Positions 1 through 8,047 of a DNA stretch of 64,000 nt are shown piece by piece. The position numbers and the translations under genes are program-made. Numbering within the stretch: position 1 is the first letter of the stretch; each line of letters begins with the position of its first letter. Source of the DNA: DATMGU01 sp035555315 (GTDB taxonomy: Bacteria; Pseudomonadota; Alphaproteobacteria; ATCC43930; CGMCC-115725); the NCBI GenBank assembly GCA_035555315.1, contig DATMGU010000010.1, positions 1 to 64,000 of the forward strand. The letters run 5' to 3'. Under the pieces are notes generated by a model. The model made no database searches and was not told the DNA's origin. It worked only from the letters and a program-made list of their open reading frames with translations.

Positions 1-225
1 GTGCAACTCGTCGTCATCGTCGGAATCCGGGTCGTGTTCGGCGTGATCGTCGTTGGCGCGGCCGGGGAAAACCGGGTCGTCGGCAGGCTCGTCGACGGCG
101 GCGACCAGCCGCACACCGCCGCGCCCGGTCTCGGTCGAGACCAGGATTGCGTCGTCGCCCAGTTCCTCACGCAGCTTGCGCATGGCGTCGGCCATGGTGC
201 GAGCGGTGAAGGTCCTCAGCCGCAT
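1..225 (-). CDS. flhF: FlhF flagellar GTPase, N-terminal fragment
   Basis: Only the first 75 codons lie in the window; the gene continues past the left edge. FlhF is an SRP-type GTPase that sets the place and number of flagella at the cell pole. The protein begins MRLRTFTARTMADAMRKL and continues REELGDDAILVST, the typical FlhF N-terminal segment, followed by an acidic Asp/Glu/His-rich linker near residues 50-75. The GTPase domain is outside the window. It starts 28 bases after the flbD stop, with GGGAC as a likely ribosome binding site, so it is probably the distal gene of the fliF operon. flhA, which often lies between flbD and flhF in related genomes, is not there. Confidence 0.85.
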   Translation of the reverse strand, partial: MRLRTFTARTMADAMRKLREELGDDAILVSTETGRGGVRLVAAVDEPADDPVFPGRANDDHAEHDPDSDDDDELH

Positions 226-253
226 GATTGTCGGTCCCGCTTTGCCACGTGGC

Positions 254-1624
254 TCAGGCGCCGACGCGGTCGAGTTCGCGCGGCACCGGCACGGCGCTGC
301 CATCTTGTTTGTACAGTTGCAGCTTGTTGCGCAGCGTACGGATCGAGATGCCCAGAATGGTCGCCGCATGCGTCCGGTTGCCCGAACAATGCTGCAACGT
401 ATCGAGAATGAGGTCGCGTTCGACATCGGCGACCGTCCGGCCGACCAAACCGCCGGGGGCGCTCGCGGCCGGCGTCGCCGAGGACGTCGTGGCGGTGCCG
501 GCGGGGGCGGCCTCGGCGGACAATCGGCCGCCGGTCAGGATGATCGCGTCGGTATCGATTTCCTCGCCATTGGCCAGCAGGATCGCGCGATGCAGCGTGT
601 TTTCCAGCTCGCGGACATTGCCGCGCCAATGATGCCTGGCCAGCATGTCCCGCGCGTTCTGGGTGAGGCCGCGATGCGGCACGCCGTTGAGATCGGCATA
701 TTTCCGGGCGAAGTGATCGGCCAAGGCGTCGATGTCGCGTGGCCGCTCGCGCAGGGCCGGCAGACGCAGGTTCACCACGTTCAGCCGGAAATACAGATCG
801 TCGCGGAACTCGCCGCGGCGGACCTGCTCGTCCAGATCGCGGTTCGAGGTCGCCACCAAACGGATATCGACCTTGATCGGCTGCCCGCCGCCGACCCGGT
901 CGATCTCCCGTTCCTGGATGGCGCGCAGCAGCTTCGCCTGGAGGCGTGGATGCATCTCGCTGATTTCGTCGAGCAGCAGGGTGCCGCTATTGGCTTCCTC
1001 GAACTTGCCGATGCGCCGAGCGACGGCACCGGTGAAGGCGCCTTTCTCGTGACCGAACAACTCGGATTCCAACAGATGCTCGGGGATCGCCGCGCAATTG
1101 ACCGAGATGAAGCTTTGGTTCGCCCGCTTGCTCTTGCGATGGATGTAGCGGGCCATGACCTCCTTGCCGGTGCCTGACTCGCCGGTGATCAGCACGCTGG
1201 CATCGGCAGGGGCGACCTGGTCGGCCAGGCGCAGGGTCGATGCCATGATCGGATCGCGGAACACCAGCGCATTGCTTTCGGCGGCGACCGCTTCCAGCAC
1301 GGCGGCGATCAATTCGGCGTCGGGGGGCAGCGGGATGTATTCCTTGGCGCCGGCCTTGATCGCGCGCACCGCCGCGTCCGCGTTCGTGCCGATGCCGCAG
1401 GCGACCAACGGGACGTGGATGCGTTCCTGCTGCAGGCAAGCGATCATTCGACCGACATCGAGCTTGACGTCCATCATGATGAGATCGGCACCCTGACCGG
1501 CGCGCAGGGCCGCCAAGGCCCGTTCGATATCATCGACCTGGGCGACTTTGGCGCCGCGGGCGAGGGCGATCTTGCCGGCGGCACTGATGTAGCCCGATAG
1601 CGGGCCGACGATGAGGAGACGCAT
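254..1624 (-). CDS. flbD: FlbD, sigma-54-dependent flagellar transcription regulator
   Basis: This 456-residue activator of late flagellar promoters has three parts: a degenerate receiver-like domain (about 1-115), a sigma-54-interacting AAA+ domain with Walker A GESGTGKE (148-155) and the sigma-54 contact loop GAFTGA (195-200), and a C-terminal Fis-type helix-turn-helix (about 410-445, around NRTHAATILGISIRTLRNK). The start MRLLIVG and the IKAGAKEYIPLPP segment match the FlbD family rather than general NtrC proteins. It lies in the fliF-fliG-fliH-fliN-motA operon. Its known partner FliX is encoded nearby (7400-7816), and palindromes resembling its binding sites precede fliF, fliL and fliE. 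The family assignment is secure; the targets are inferred. Confidence 0.93.
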   Translation of the reverse strand: MRLLIVGPLSGYISAAGKIALARGAKVAQVDDIERALAALRAGQGADLIMMDVKLDVGRMIACLQQERIHVPLVACGIGTNADAAVRAIKAGAKEYIPLPPDAELIAAVLEAVAAESNALVFRDPIMASTLRLADQVAPADASVLITGESGTGKEVMARYIHRKSKRANQSFISVNCAAIPEHLLESELFGHEKGAFTGAVARRIGKFEEANSGTLLLDEISEMHPRLQAKLLRAIQEREIDRVGGGQPIKVDIRLVATSNRDLDEQVRRGEFRDDLYFRLNVVNLRLPALRERPRDIDALADHFARKYADLNGVPHRGLTQNARDMLARHHWRGNVRELENTLHRAILLANGEEIDTDAIILTGGRLSAEAAPAGTATTSSATPAASAPGGLVGRTVADVERDLILDTLQHCSGNRTHAATILGISIRTLRNKLQLYKQDGSAVPVPRELDRVGA

Positions 1625-1648
1625 GATCGAGGTTCCCGGGTTGGTTCG

Positions 1649-2620
1649 TTAGTCGAAGTACCGGACCCGTTGGGCCGGTGGCAGAACGCTGTTGAGGAGA
1701 AGTTCGAGGCGGCGAGGGCTGTCCTGCCGGGCCATCGCGGTCGCGGCGAGGATGACGAGATTGCGGTCGAGCGCTTCGCTCTGACTGTTCCGTTCGAGCT
1801 TCGCGGCAAGCGGCAGCAAAACCATATTGGCCAGCACCGCGCCGTAGAACGTGGTCAGCAGGGCGATGGCCATGGACGGACCGATCGAGGCTGGGTTGTT
1901 GAGGTTGCCCAGCATCTGCACCAGGCCGACCAGGGTCCCGATCAGGCCCATCGCCGGTGCCACCTCGGCGGCCCGGCGCAGCACATCGGCGGCGGATCGG
2001 TGGCGTTGCAAGGTGGCGTGCAACTCGGTGCGCAACACCCGTTCGATCTCCTCGGCGGCGACCGTGTCGACGACCAGGGCGATCGCCTTCAGCAGAAAGC
2101 CGTCATGGCGCAGTTCCGGCAGGCGGTCTTCCAGCGACAAGGCGCCGCTGCGGCGTGCCTGATCGGCAAGGCCAAGCAAATCATGCGCGGTCTGCCGAGG
2201 GTCGCGCGCACCGACGATCAGGGCCGTCGCCACGACCTTGTGGGTGCGGCGGACCTCGGTCAGCGAAAAGCTCACCGTGGTGACCGCGGCGGTACCGCCC
2301 AGCACGATCAGGACGGCCGGCAGGTCGATGAACGCGAGCGGCGATCCGCCGGCGAACATCGCGGCCGCCAACAAGCCGAAAGCCGCGAAGAAGCCGAGCA
2401 GCGTCGCCATATCGCGACCCGCGCGCGGTCGATACCAATGGCGATCCACCCGGCCTTTGGCAGAGCGATCCAGGCCGGTGCGATCTTGGCCCGTGCGATC
2501 TTGGCCCGTGCGATCCAGGCCAGCCCGATCCTGACCCGCGCCGTCCTGGCCGGCGCGGGTCTGGCCGGCACGGCTTTGGGCGGCGCGGTCGATATCCGAA
2601 AGATCGGCGAGGCTGGCCAT
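1649..2620 (-). CDS. motA: MotA/TolQ/ExbB-family flagellar motor stator protein
   Basis: A 323-residue MotA-type inner-membrane stator subunit that forms the ion channel with a MotB protein. Residues 71-323 hold the family core: two early membrane segments (about 73-92 and 97-117), a cytoplasmic loop, and two C-terminal segments around APAMGLIGTLVGLVQML and GPSMAIALLTTFYGAVLANM. Residues 12-51 are an Arg/Gly/Gln/Asp pentapeptide array encoded by 15-bp tandem repeats and are not part of the family. A start at Met71 (base 2410) would give a normal MotA. The upstream start lies 7 bases after the fliN stop with AGGA before it, so the longer form is plausible. It sits between fliN and flbD. Confidence 0.85.
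   Translation of the reverse strand: MASLADLSDIDRAAQSRAGQTRAGQDGAGQDRAGLDRTGQDRTGQDRTGLDRSAKGRVDRHWYRPRAGRDMATLLGFFAAFGLLAAAMFAGGSPLAFIDLPAVLIVLGGTAAVTTVSFSLTEVRRTHKVVATALIVGARDPRQTAHDLLGLADQARRSGALSLEDRLPELRHDGFLLKAIALVVDTVAAEEIERVLRTELHATLQRHRSAADVLRRAAEVAPAMGLIGTLVGLVQMLGNLNNPASIGPSMAIALLTTFYGAVLANMVLLPLAAKLERNSQSEALDRNLVILAATAMARQDSPRRLELLLNSVLPPAQRVRYFD
2467..2586 (-). repeat. 15-bp tandem repeat array in the motA N-terminus
   Basis: Eight imperfect 15-bp units follow each other in frame. On the plus strand the unit is GATCTTGGCCCGTGC, and two neighbouring copies at 2482-2511 are identical. Read on the coding strand they give pentapeptides such as RAGQD, RTGQD and RTGLD. The identical inner copies suggest recent slippage or expansion. 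Confidence 0.93.
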
Positions 2621-2627
2621 CGCGGTG

Positions 2628-2960
2628 TCAGTTCCTGTCCGCTTTGACGATTTCCGTCATGGTCACGCCCAGACGGTCGTCCACCACCACGACTTCGCCG
2701 CGGGCCACCAACCGGTTGTTCACGTAGATGTCGATGGCCTCGCCGACTTTACGGTCGAGCTCGACGACCGCGCCGCGGCCCAGCTTGAGCAATTGGCTGA
2801 CTTGCATCGTGGCCTTGCCCAACACCGCCGATACCTGCACCGGGATGTCGTAGACCGCTTCGAGCTCCTTGCCGTTTTGCGGGGTGCGGAAGTCGGTTCC
2901 GCCCTGCTTGCCTTCAGCGTCCAGTTCGGACAGCTGCAACAGATCATCGTCATTCATCAC
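2628..2960 (-). CDS. fliN: FliN flagellar motor switch protein
   Basis: A 110-residue C-ring protein of normal FliN length. It takes part in torque generation, direction switching and export cargo docking together with FliM, FliG and FliH. The C-terminal SpoA domain is clear: VYDIPVQVSAVLGKATMQVSQLLKL, then GRGAVVELDRKVGEAIDIYVNNRLVARGEVVVVDDRLGVTMTEIV. A short acidic N-terminal tail precedes it. The start overlaps the end of fliH by 4 bases, indicating translational coupling. A second in-frame ATG follows the first (MM), so the start may be one codon later. Confidence 0.95.
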   Translation of the reverse strand: MMNDDDLLQLSELDAEGKQGGTDFRTPQNGKELEAVYDIPVQVSAVLGKATMQVSQLLKLGRGAVVELDRKVGEAIDIYVNNRLVARGEVVVVDDRLGVTMTEIVKADRN

Positions 2961-3877
2961 ACTGTCTCCCGTTGCGCGGTGTCGGCACCCGGCGACGCCG
3001 GGTGGTGGGCTGGTCCGGCAAGGCCGGTCGGGTCGGCATCGAGGCCGTGTTCATCGCTGCGCAGGTTCTCGGTCGTCATGGGGTCGAGATCGACATCGAC
3101 ATCGTCGAACAGGCTGCCCTGAAGCTTTTCCAACGGCTTTAGCCTGCGGGAGACGACTGCCTCGATCTCGTGCATCAACCGCTGGCTGTCGCGTTCGGCA
3201 CCGCCATCCGCCCATTCCAGCCTGCAATCGGCCTCGCCGCAGCGGGGGTCCGACACAATGATCAGCTTGCCGTCGAAACCGGTGCGCTTGGCGATCGCCT
3301 GAATGGTCGGCGTCAAGCCTTCCAATTGGCTTTCGGCGCAGCGCACGATGACACGCGGCTCGTCGAGCGCCTGGTTCAGGCAGTTTTCGATCAACGCTTC
3401 GATCTCCGCGACCGCGCCCCTGCGCCGCAGCTCGGGGAACAGCTTGCGGATAGCTGAGAGAGCAAATTCGACCGCCTGATGCTCGACCCGCTGCATCGCC
3501 TCGCCGTGCCGTCCGGCGAGTTCGCTCAGGCCTTCGACCAACCGCTCGGTCGCGCGCACCATCCGCTCTTCGATACTGGCGCGCGCTTCGCCGACGCCGG
3601 CATCGTGGCCTTCGGCGAACCCGATCCGCTTGGCGGCGTCGAGTTCGGCCGCGGAGATCAGCGGTTCGGGCGGCGGTGCCGGCTCGGGCACGATGGCCGA
3701 TGCGACCTCGAAGGGGGCGTCGGCGGCCGCGTCCATCGCGCGTTCCTCGAGCGGCCGCAAATCCGCTAGTGCCAAGGCGCCCATCCGCTCCGATCCGGGC
3801 GCGTCGAAATCGGGTGCGTCGAAGGAGGTGTCGAACAGAAATTTTGCCGGGGCGAGGGACACGTGGGTCATCGTCAA
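2957..3877 (-). CDS. fliH: FliH-type flagellar export ATPase regulator
   Basis: A 306-residue cytoplasmic protein in the fliH position between fliG and fliN. FliH binds the export ATPase FliI and links it to FliN. The central region (about 80-190) is Ala/Glu-rich with regular charged helices (GEARASIEERMVRATERL), as expected for the FliH stalk. The C-terminal part (VEFALSAIRKLFPELRRRG to the PRCGEADCRLEWADG region) matches the FliH/HrpE C-terminal domain. The extreme C-terminus is a low-complexity acidic tail. It overlaps fliG by 4 bases and fliN by 4 bases. FliH is poorly conserved, so the call rests on both position and the C-terminal pattern. Confidence 0.85.
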   Translation of the reverse strand: MTMTHVSLAPAKFLFDTSFDAPDFDAPGSERMGALALADLRPLEERAMDAAADAPFEVASAIVPEPAPPPEPLISAAELDAAKRIGFAEGHDAGVGEARASIEERMVRATERLVEGLSELAGRHGEAMQRVEHQAVEFALSAIRKLFPELRRRGAVAEIEALIENCLNQALDEPRVIVRCAESQLEGLTPTIQAIAKRTGFDGKLIIVSDPRCGEADCRLEWADGGAERDSQRLMHEIEAVVSRRLKPLEKLQGSLFDDVDVDLDPMTTENLRSDEHGLDADPTGLAGPAHHPASPGADTAQRETV

Positions 3878-4902
3878 TACACCAACTCGTCATCGCCCTT
3901 ATTGTCGGCCATGACGATCTCGCCCTTGGCGGCGAGTTCCTTGGCCAGGGTAACGAGGGAGGTTTGCGCCTCGTCGACGTCGCGCAGACGCACCGGCCCC
4001 ATCGCCGCCATGTCCTCGCGCAGGATCTTGGCGGCTCGCTCGGACATATTGCTGAAGAACAACTCCTTCAGCGTGTCCGAAGCACCCTTGAGCGCGATCG
4101 GCACCTTGTCCTTCTCGGCATTGCGCAGCAGGACCTGGATACCCATCGGATCGACCTTGCTCAGATCCTCGAAGGTGAACATCAGGCTCTTGATGCGCTC
4201 GGCCGAGTTCCGATTGCGCTCTTCCAGGGCGGTGATGAACCGGGACTCGCTGGCGCGGTCCAAATTGTTGAAGATCTCGGCGATCAGTTCATGGGCGTCG
4301 CGACGGTTGGTCCGAGCCAGGTTGCTCATGAATTCGGTGCGCAGCGTGCGCTCGACGTCGTCGAGCACCTCCTTGTTGACCGCCTCCATGCGCAACATGC
4401 GCATCACGACTTCCATGGCGAAGCCTTCGGGCAGCTGGGCCAGAACCCGCGCCGCATGGTCGGATTTGATCTTGGACAGCACCACCGCGACGGTCTGCGG
4501 GTATTCGTTCTTGAGGTAGTTGGCGAGCACCACCTCGTTCACGTTGCCGAGCTTGTCCCACATGGTCCGCCCGGCCGGACCGCGGATCTCGTCCATGATC
4601 AGGCTGACGCGATCCTTGGCCAGAACCTTGGACAGCAGCCGTTCGGTGCTTTCATAAGAGCCGACCAGCGAGCCGGTCGCCGAGATCTGCTCGGAAAATT
4701 CGATGAAAAGGCGTTCGACCAGCGTGGCGCTGACCGTGCCCAGATTGGCCATGGTCTGGGAGATCTCCTTGATCTCCTCGTCATCCATCAGGCCGAACAG
4801 CTTCGCCGCATGCTCGTCGCCGAGGGCCAGCATCAGCATGGCGGCCTTTTCCGGCCCCGACAGGGTGCGGAAATCTTCACGAATGCGGGCGGGAGGTGCC
4901 AT
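3874..4902 (-). CDS. fliG: FliG flagellar motor switch protein
   Basis: A 342-residue rotor protein that joins the MS ring (FliF) to the C ring and contacts the stator. The N-terminal domain contains LSGPEKAAMLMLALGDEHAAKLFGLM, the middle domain the YPQTVAVVLSKI and LAQLPEGFAMEVVMRM segments, and the C-terminal torque domain the charged stretch ITALEERNRNSAERIKSLMF followed by FEDLSKVDPMGIQVLLR. These match full-length FliG with no part missing. It starts 6 bases downstream of the fliF stop and overlaps fliH by 4 bases. In this operon it lies beside both of its partners, fliF and fliN. Confidence 0.96.
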   Translation of the reverse strand: MAPPARIREDFRTLSGPEKAAMLMLALGDEHAAKLFGLMDDEEIKEISQTMANLGTVSATLVERLFIEFSEQISATGSLVGSYESTERLLSKVLAKDRVSLIMDEIRGPAGRTMWDKLGNVNEVVLANYLKNEYPQTVAVVLSKIKSDHAARVLAQLPEGFAMEVVMRMLRMEAVNKEVLDDVERTLRTEFMSNLARTNRRDAHELIAEIFNNLDRASESRFITALEERNRNSAERIKSLMFTFEDLSKVDPMGIQVLLRNAEKDKVPIALKGASDTLKELFFSNMSERAAKILREDMAAMGPVRLRDVDEAQTSLVTLAKELAAKGEIVMADNKGDDELVY

Positions 4903-4908
4903 GTCTCG

Positions 4909-6633
4909 TCAAGCTCCCTGATACATCCAGCTCCGGAGGATGGCGACGGCCTCTTCCGGATGCTTGTCGACGATTTCACCGATTTTCTTGATGCTGGACG
5001 CGCGCACGCGCCCTTCGACCTGACCCAGATCGATCATCGTCTCCTCGGACTCGCCGGTGGTGGCGAGCGCCGTGCCGGTACCGGAGCCGCCGGGGCCGTT
5101 GTAGCCAAGCTGGTCCATGCCGCCGGATTGCCCAGCCAACAGCGGGACACCGTTCGGACCCATGCCGCCGATACCGGCCATGCCGAAACCGCCCATCGAT
5201 TGATCGGTCAGCATGCCGTGATGCGCGCCCCCTTCCTTGGCCGCATCCATGGCGCGCATCACCAGCGGACGGATCACCAGCAGGATGACAAGCACCGCGA
5301 CGATCGCCAGCACCAGGGTTTCGACGACCCGGAACAGGTCCGCCTTGGTCATGCCCAGCAAGATCGGCGCATCCGGATTGATAGGCTCCTCGATGCCGGT
5401 GAACCGCAGATTGACGACCTCGACCGTGTCGCCGCGCTTGGCGTCGAAGCCGATCGCCGAGCGCACCAGCGTCTTCAACTGTTCGATTTCCTCGGGGCTG
5501 CGGGGCTGATAGGCGCGCTGCCCGTCGGTGCCGGGGATGTAGAGACCGTCGACCAGCACGGCGACCGAGATGCGGCGCACCATCCCGGATTCGCGCACCT
5601 GGCTCTTGGTCGTCTTGGTGATCTCGTAATTGACGGTTTCCTCGGCACGGCTGCTCTTCGCCTTGCCGGCGCCGCCCTGGCCCTGTACCTGCTGGCCCTC
5701 GGGCAGATTGGTGGCGACGCTGATCGGCTGGTCGCCCGGATCGGTGTTCTCGTTCTGCTCGTTGACGGTCTGTGTCGAGCGGACGACCTGACCATTCGGA
5801 TCGTAGCTTTCCGAGTTGGTCGTGACCCGGTCGAAATCCATGTCGGCGTTGACCTCGGCGCGAACCTTGCCGTAACCCAGCGTGCGTTCGAGCATCTCCT
5901 CGATCGAGCGGGCGACGCGGTTCTGATAGGCCGTGCGCTTTTCATCGGCGTTGTTGATCGACGCCATCGGGTCGTCGGGCTTGTCGCCGCCGCTGGCCAG
6001 CAGATTGCCGCTCTGATCGACGATCGAGATGCGCGACGGGGTAAGGCCGGGGACGGCGGTCGCCACCAGATGCTGAACCGCGGAGATCTGGCCCTTGCTC
6101 AACCGATCGGAACCGCGCAGTTTCAGCACGACTGAGGCGCTGGGTTCCTGCTTGTCGCGGCTGAACAGTTCGCGTTGCGGCAGCACCAAATGGACCCTGG
6201 CCGCCTGCACCGCGCTGATCGAGCTGATCGTGCGGGCGAGTTCGCCTTCCAGCGCACGGATCTGATTGATGTTCTGCAGAAAATTGGTCGTGCCCAGGCC
6301 TTCGGGTTTGTCGAAGATCTCGTAGCCGACCGAGTTGCCGTGCGGGATGCCGGCTTCCGCCATCATGATCCGCAGCCGCGCCACCTGATCGCTCGGCACC
6401 ATGATCTGCGTGCCGTCGCCCTTCAGCTGATAGGGAATGTTCATGCCCTCGAGCTTCTGAACGACCTCGGCGCTGTCCTTCATCTCAAGCTCGGAATACA
6501 GCAGCCCCAGAGACGGCGTGGTGAGGCGGGTGGTCAGGAAGATGAAGAAGGCCACGAGCACCAGCAGGACGCCGCCGATCGCGGCAAGCCGCATCGGTCC
6601 CAACTTTTGCATCGTTTGGATGAAACCACCCAC
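4909..6633 (-). CDS. fliF: FliF flagellar MS-ring protein
   Basis: A 574-residue membrane protein forming the MS ring, the base on which the flagellum is built. One membrane segment is near the N-terminus (LAAIGGVLLVLVAFFIFL, about 17-34) and one near the C-terminus (VVETLVLAIVAVLVILLVI, about 435-455). Between them lie the YscJ/FliF domain (GLLYSELEMKDSAEVVQKL, ARVHLVLPQRELFSRDKQEPSASVVL) and the beta-collar region. The last 40 residues (IKKIGEIVDKHPEEAVAILRSWMYQ) form the FliG-binding tail. It is the first gene of a leftward operon. The upstream region carries two palindromes like FlbD-bound elements. Confidence 0.96.
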   Translation of the reverse strand: MGGFIQTMQKLGPMRLAAIGGVLLVLVAFFIFLTTRLTTPSLGLLYSELEMKDSAEVVQKLEGMNIPYQLKGDGTQIMVPSDQVARLRIMMAEAGIPHGNSVGYEIFDKPEGLGTTNFLQNINQIRALEGELARTISSISAVQAARVHLVLPQRELFSRDKQEPSASVVLKLRGSDRLSKGQISAVQHLVATAVPGLTPSRISIVDQSGNLLASGGDKPDDPMASINNADEKRTAYQNRVARSIEEMLERTLGYGKVRAEVNADMDFDRVTTNSESYDPNGQVVRSTQTVNEQNENTDPGDQPISVATNLPEGQQVQGQGGAGKAKSSRAEETVNYEITKTTKSQVRESGMVRRISVAVLVDGLYIPGTDGQRAYQPRSPEEIEQLKTLVRSAIGFDAKRGDTVEVVNLRFTGIEEPINPDAPILLGMTKADLFRVVETLVLAIVAVLVILLVIRPLVMRAMDAAKEGGAHHGMLTDQSMGGFGMAGIGGMGPNGVPLLAGQSGGMDQLGYNGPGGSGTGTALATTGESEETMIDLGQVEGRVRASSIKKIGEIVDKHPEEAVAILRSWMYQGA

Positions 6634-6752
6634 TGCTGCATCACTCCGTTGGCGACCGTATCGGTCGCGTTGAAGCCGCCGGGTGCCCCGCGAGGCAGTC
6701 CCGTCGAACAGCGTCAGGGTAGGGACGTCTCGGTGAAGAAGTGGTTAACCCC

Positions 6753-6798
6753 CCGGCAGATTTTGCCTAGTGCGCACGCCCGATCGGCAAAAATTGCC
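6753..6798 (-). promoter_or_regulatory. Two FlbD-element-like palindromes upstream of fliF
   Basis: The 6634-6904 gap between fliF and sciP holds no gene. It carries two 13-bp imperfect palindromes: GGCAGATTTTGCC (6755-6767) and GGCAAAAATTGCC (6786-6798), centred 31 bp apart, about three helical turns. The second is identical to one upstream of fliE. The GGCA-N5-TGCC layout is like the ftr elements bound by FlbD in Caulobacter, as I recall them. A weak GG-N10-GC pair (positions 6688 to 6675, leftward) could be a sigma-54 promoter but departs from the full consensus. Confidence 0.55.
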
Positions 6799-6904
6799 TG
6801 GCGATCGACGCATCGACTCGGCCATGGGAAAACGCCGGCGCTTGTCCGTGCGAAAGACCAATAGATATTGGGGTCAGTGAAGTTGGAGTTGGGCGACGCC
6901 GGAG

Positions 6905-7231
6905 TCAGTCGAATTTGGTCGGACTGCGATAATCCTGCAGGCGCGTCGCGCGAAGGCCCGGTACGCCATGACTTTCGATCAGCCGCTGCCAGGACAGGAA
7001 CTCCTCCATCGACAGCTTATAGCGCCGGCAGGCATCCTCGATACTGATCAGGCCGGCGCGGACGCCGGCGACGACTTCGGCTTTGCGGCGGATGACCCAC
7101 CGCTTGGTGTTCGGCGGCGGCAGGTCGCCCAGGGTGATGGGCGAGCCGACGCGCGGATAGCCTTGCTCATCGCCCAAAGCATGACGCGTGGGCGGTAGGC
7201 GTTGCGAGTATTTTTCCGGCGCTTGTCTCAT
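6905..7231 (-). CDS. sciP: SciP, CtrA-inhibiting DUF1153 protein
   Basis: A 108-residue DUF1153 protein. SciP is a small helix-turn-helix protein that binds CtrA and blocks activation of CtrA-dependent promoters, including flagellar ones, in Caulobacter. The core GSPITLGDLPPPNTKRWVIR continues RKAEVVAGVRAGLISIEDACRRYKLSMEEFLSWQ, the hallmark of the family. About 25 N-terminal residues are variable, so the start could be further in. It is transcribed leftward toward fliF but separated from it by about 270 bases with its own regulatory motifs. A near-match to a CtrA site (7257-7271) lies just upstream. Its nearness to flbD, fliX and cckA suggests a joint regulatory circuit. Confidence 0.92.
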   Translation of the reverse strand: MRQAPEKYSQRLPPTRHALGDEQGYPRVGSPITLGDLPPPNTKRWVIRRKAEVVAGVRAGLISIEDACRRYKLSMEEFLSWQRLIESHGVPGLRATRLQDYRSPTKFD

Positions 7232-7256
7232 AATCTGGAGTGTTACAGCCCCTCAC

Positions 7257-7271
7257 TTAATAAACCGCTAA
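7257..7271 (-). promoter_or_regulatory. Near-consensus CtrA site upstream of sciP
   Basis: TTAATAAACCGCTAA has the TTAA-N7-TTAA layout with one mismatch in the second half (CTAA). It lies 26 bases upstream of the sciP start, in the gap shared with fliX. A perfect box in the same gap (7334-7348) makes regulation by CtrA more believable. Confidence 0.4.
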
Positions 7272-7333
7272 AAGTGCGATGGCGGTCCCGCGTGCGCGGG
7301 ACGTGGTGGGCTAGGCGACAATTGGGGGAGCGT

Positions 7334-7348
7334 TTAACAAAGTGTTAA
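7334..7348 (+). promoter_or_regulatory. Perfect CtrA box upstream of fliX
   Basis: TTAACAAAGTGTTAA matches the full CtrA recognition pattern TTAA-N7-TTAA. It lies 51 bases upstream of the fliX ATG, in the gap between the divergent genes sciP and fliX. Such A/T-specific patterns are rare by chance in DNA this GC-rich. Confidence 0.75.
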
Positions 7349-7399
7349 GGGCCCATATGATTTGATAGACTTTGTCTGAACCGGGAGCGTTATTGAGCG

Positions 7400-7816
7400 A
7401 TGAAGATCGAGAACAACCGTCCGATCCGTTCCTCGCAGCCTCGCGGCGGCGGGAAATCGACGGCATCGGGTGACTTCGCCGCTTCTTTCGCGTCGGAGAC
7501 GTCGGCGGCACCACTGGCCTCGGCGCCGATCACATCCGGTGTCGATGCCTTGTTCGCGTTGCAGGAGCTCCCGGACGCCACCGCCGAAAGGCGCCGCGCC
7601 ACCGCGCGCGGCAGTCAAATTCTCGATCGGTTGGAAGACCTGAAGATGGGGCTGCTCACCGGCACCATGAGCAGCGCCAAGCTGACCGATCTCATGACCC
7701 TCGCACGGACCCAATCGCAGACGATCACGGATCCCGAATTGCGCGACCTTCTCGGGGAAATCGAGGTGCGTGCCGCGGTGGAACTGGCCAAACTTGACCA
7801 GCAGCAACAGGGTTAG
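7400..7816 (+). CDS. fliX: FliX flagellar assembly checkpoint regulator
   Basis: A 138-residue protein matching the FliX family, which controls FlbD activity in response to assembly of the basal body. Recognisable parts are the start MKIENNRPIRS, the segment GVDALFALQEL, and the C-terminal helices RATARGSQILDRLEDLKMGLLTG and LRDLLGEIEVRAAVELAKL. The first 50 residues are Ser/Ala/Gly-rich and look disordered. In Caulobacter FliX is associated with the membrane; I see no membrane segment here. It is transcribed rightward with a perfect CtrA box upstream, which fits known CtrA control of fliX. dksA follows but has its own promoter. Confidence 0.88.
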   Translation: MKIENNRPIRSSQPRGGGKSTASGDFAASFASETSAAPLASAPITSGVDALFALQELPDATAERRRATARGSQILDRLEDLKMGLLTGTMSSAKLTDLMTLARTQSQTITDPELRDLLGEIEVRAAVELAKLDQQQQG

Positions 7817-7977
7817 GCGCCGCATCGGTCGCCCTATCGGCTTCCGGCCCGGTCGGCTTGGTCGCAGGACGGTCTCGTCGCCATTCCATAACATGTTGAA
7901 AGAAAAGGTTTTCCTCCGCGACTTGGATGGAATTCGGAGCCCGCTGACGACAATCGGTCAAAGGGCGTTTCGCGGAC

Positions 7978-8006
7978 TTGCTCCGGAGGGAACCGATTCA
8001 TATACT
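7978..8006 (+). promoter_or_regulatory. Sigma-70-type promoter of dksA
   Basis: A TTGCTC -35 element (7978-7983), a 17-base spacer and a TATACT -10 element (8001-8006) lie 42 bases upstream of the dksA start. This is one of the clearest housekeeping-type promoters in the window and separates dksA from fliX. The rest of the 7817-8044 gap shows nothing I recognise. Confidence 0.6.
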
Positions 8007-8047
8007 CCGGCGCGTTTTTAAAGAGGGTTTGGTTCACGGAGTACGTG

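Noticed and set aside
3676..6135. Long open frame on the plus strand opposite fliH, fliG and fliF
   Set aside because: It lies fully antisense to strongly conserved flagellar genes and its sequence is the His/Asp/Gln/Arg-rich type produced by high-GC codon bias on the opposite strand.
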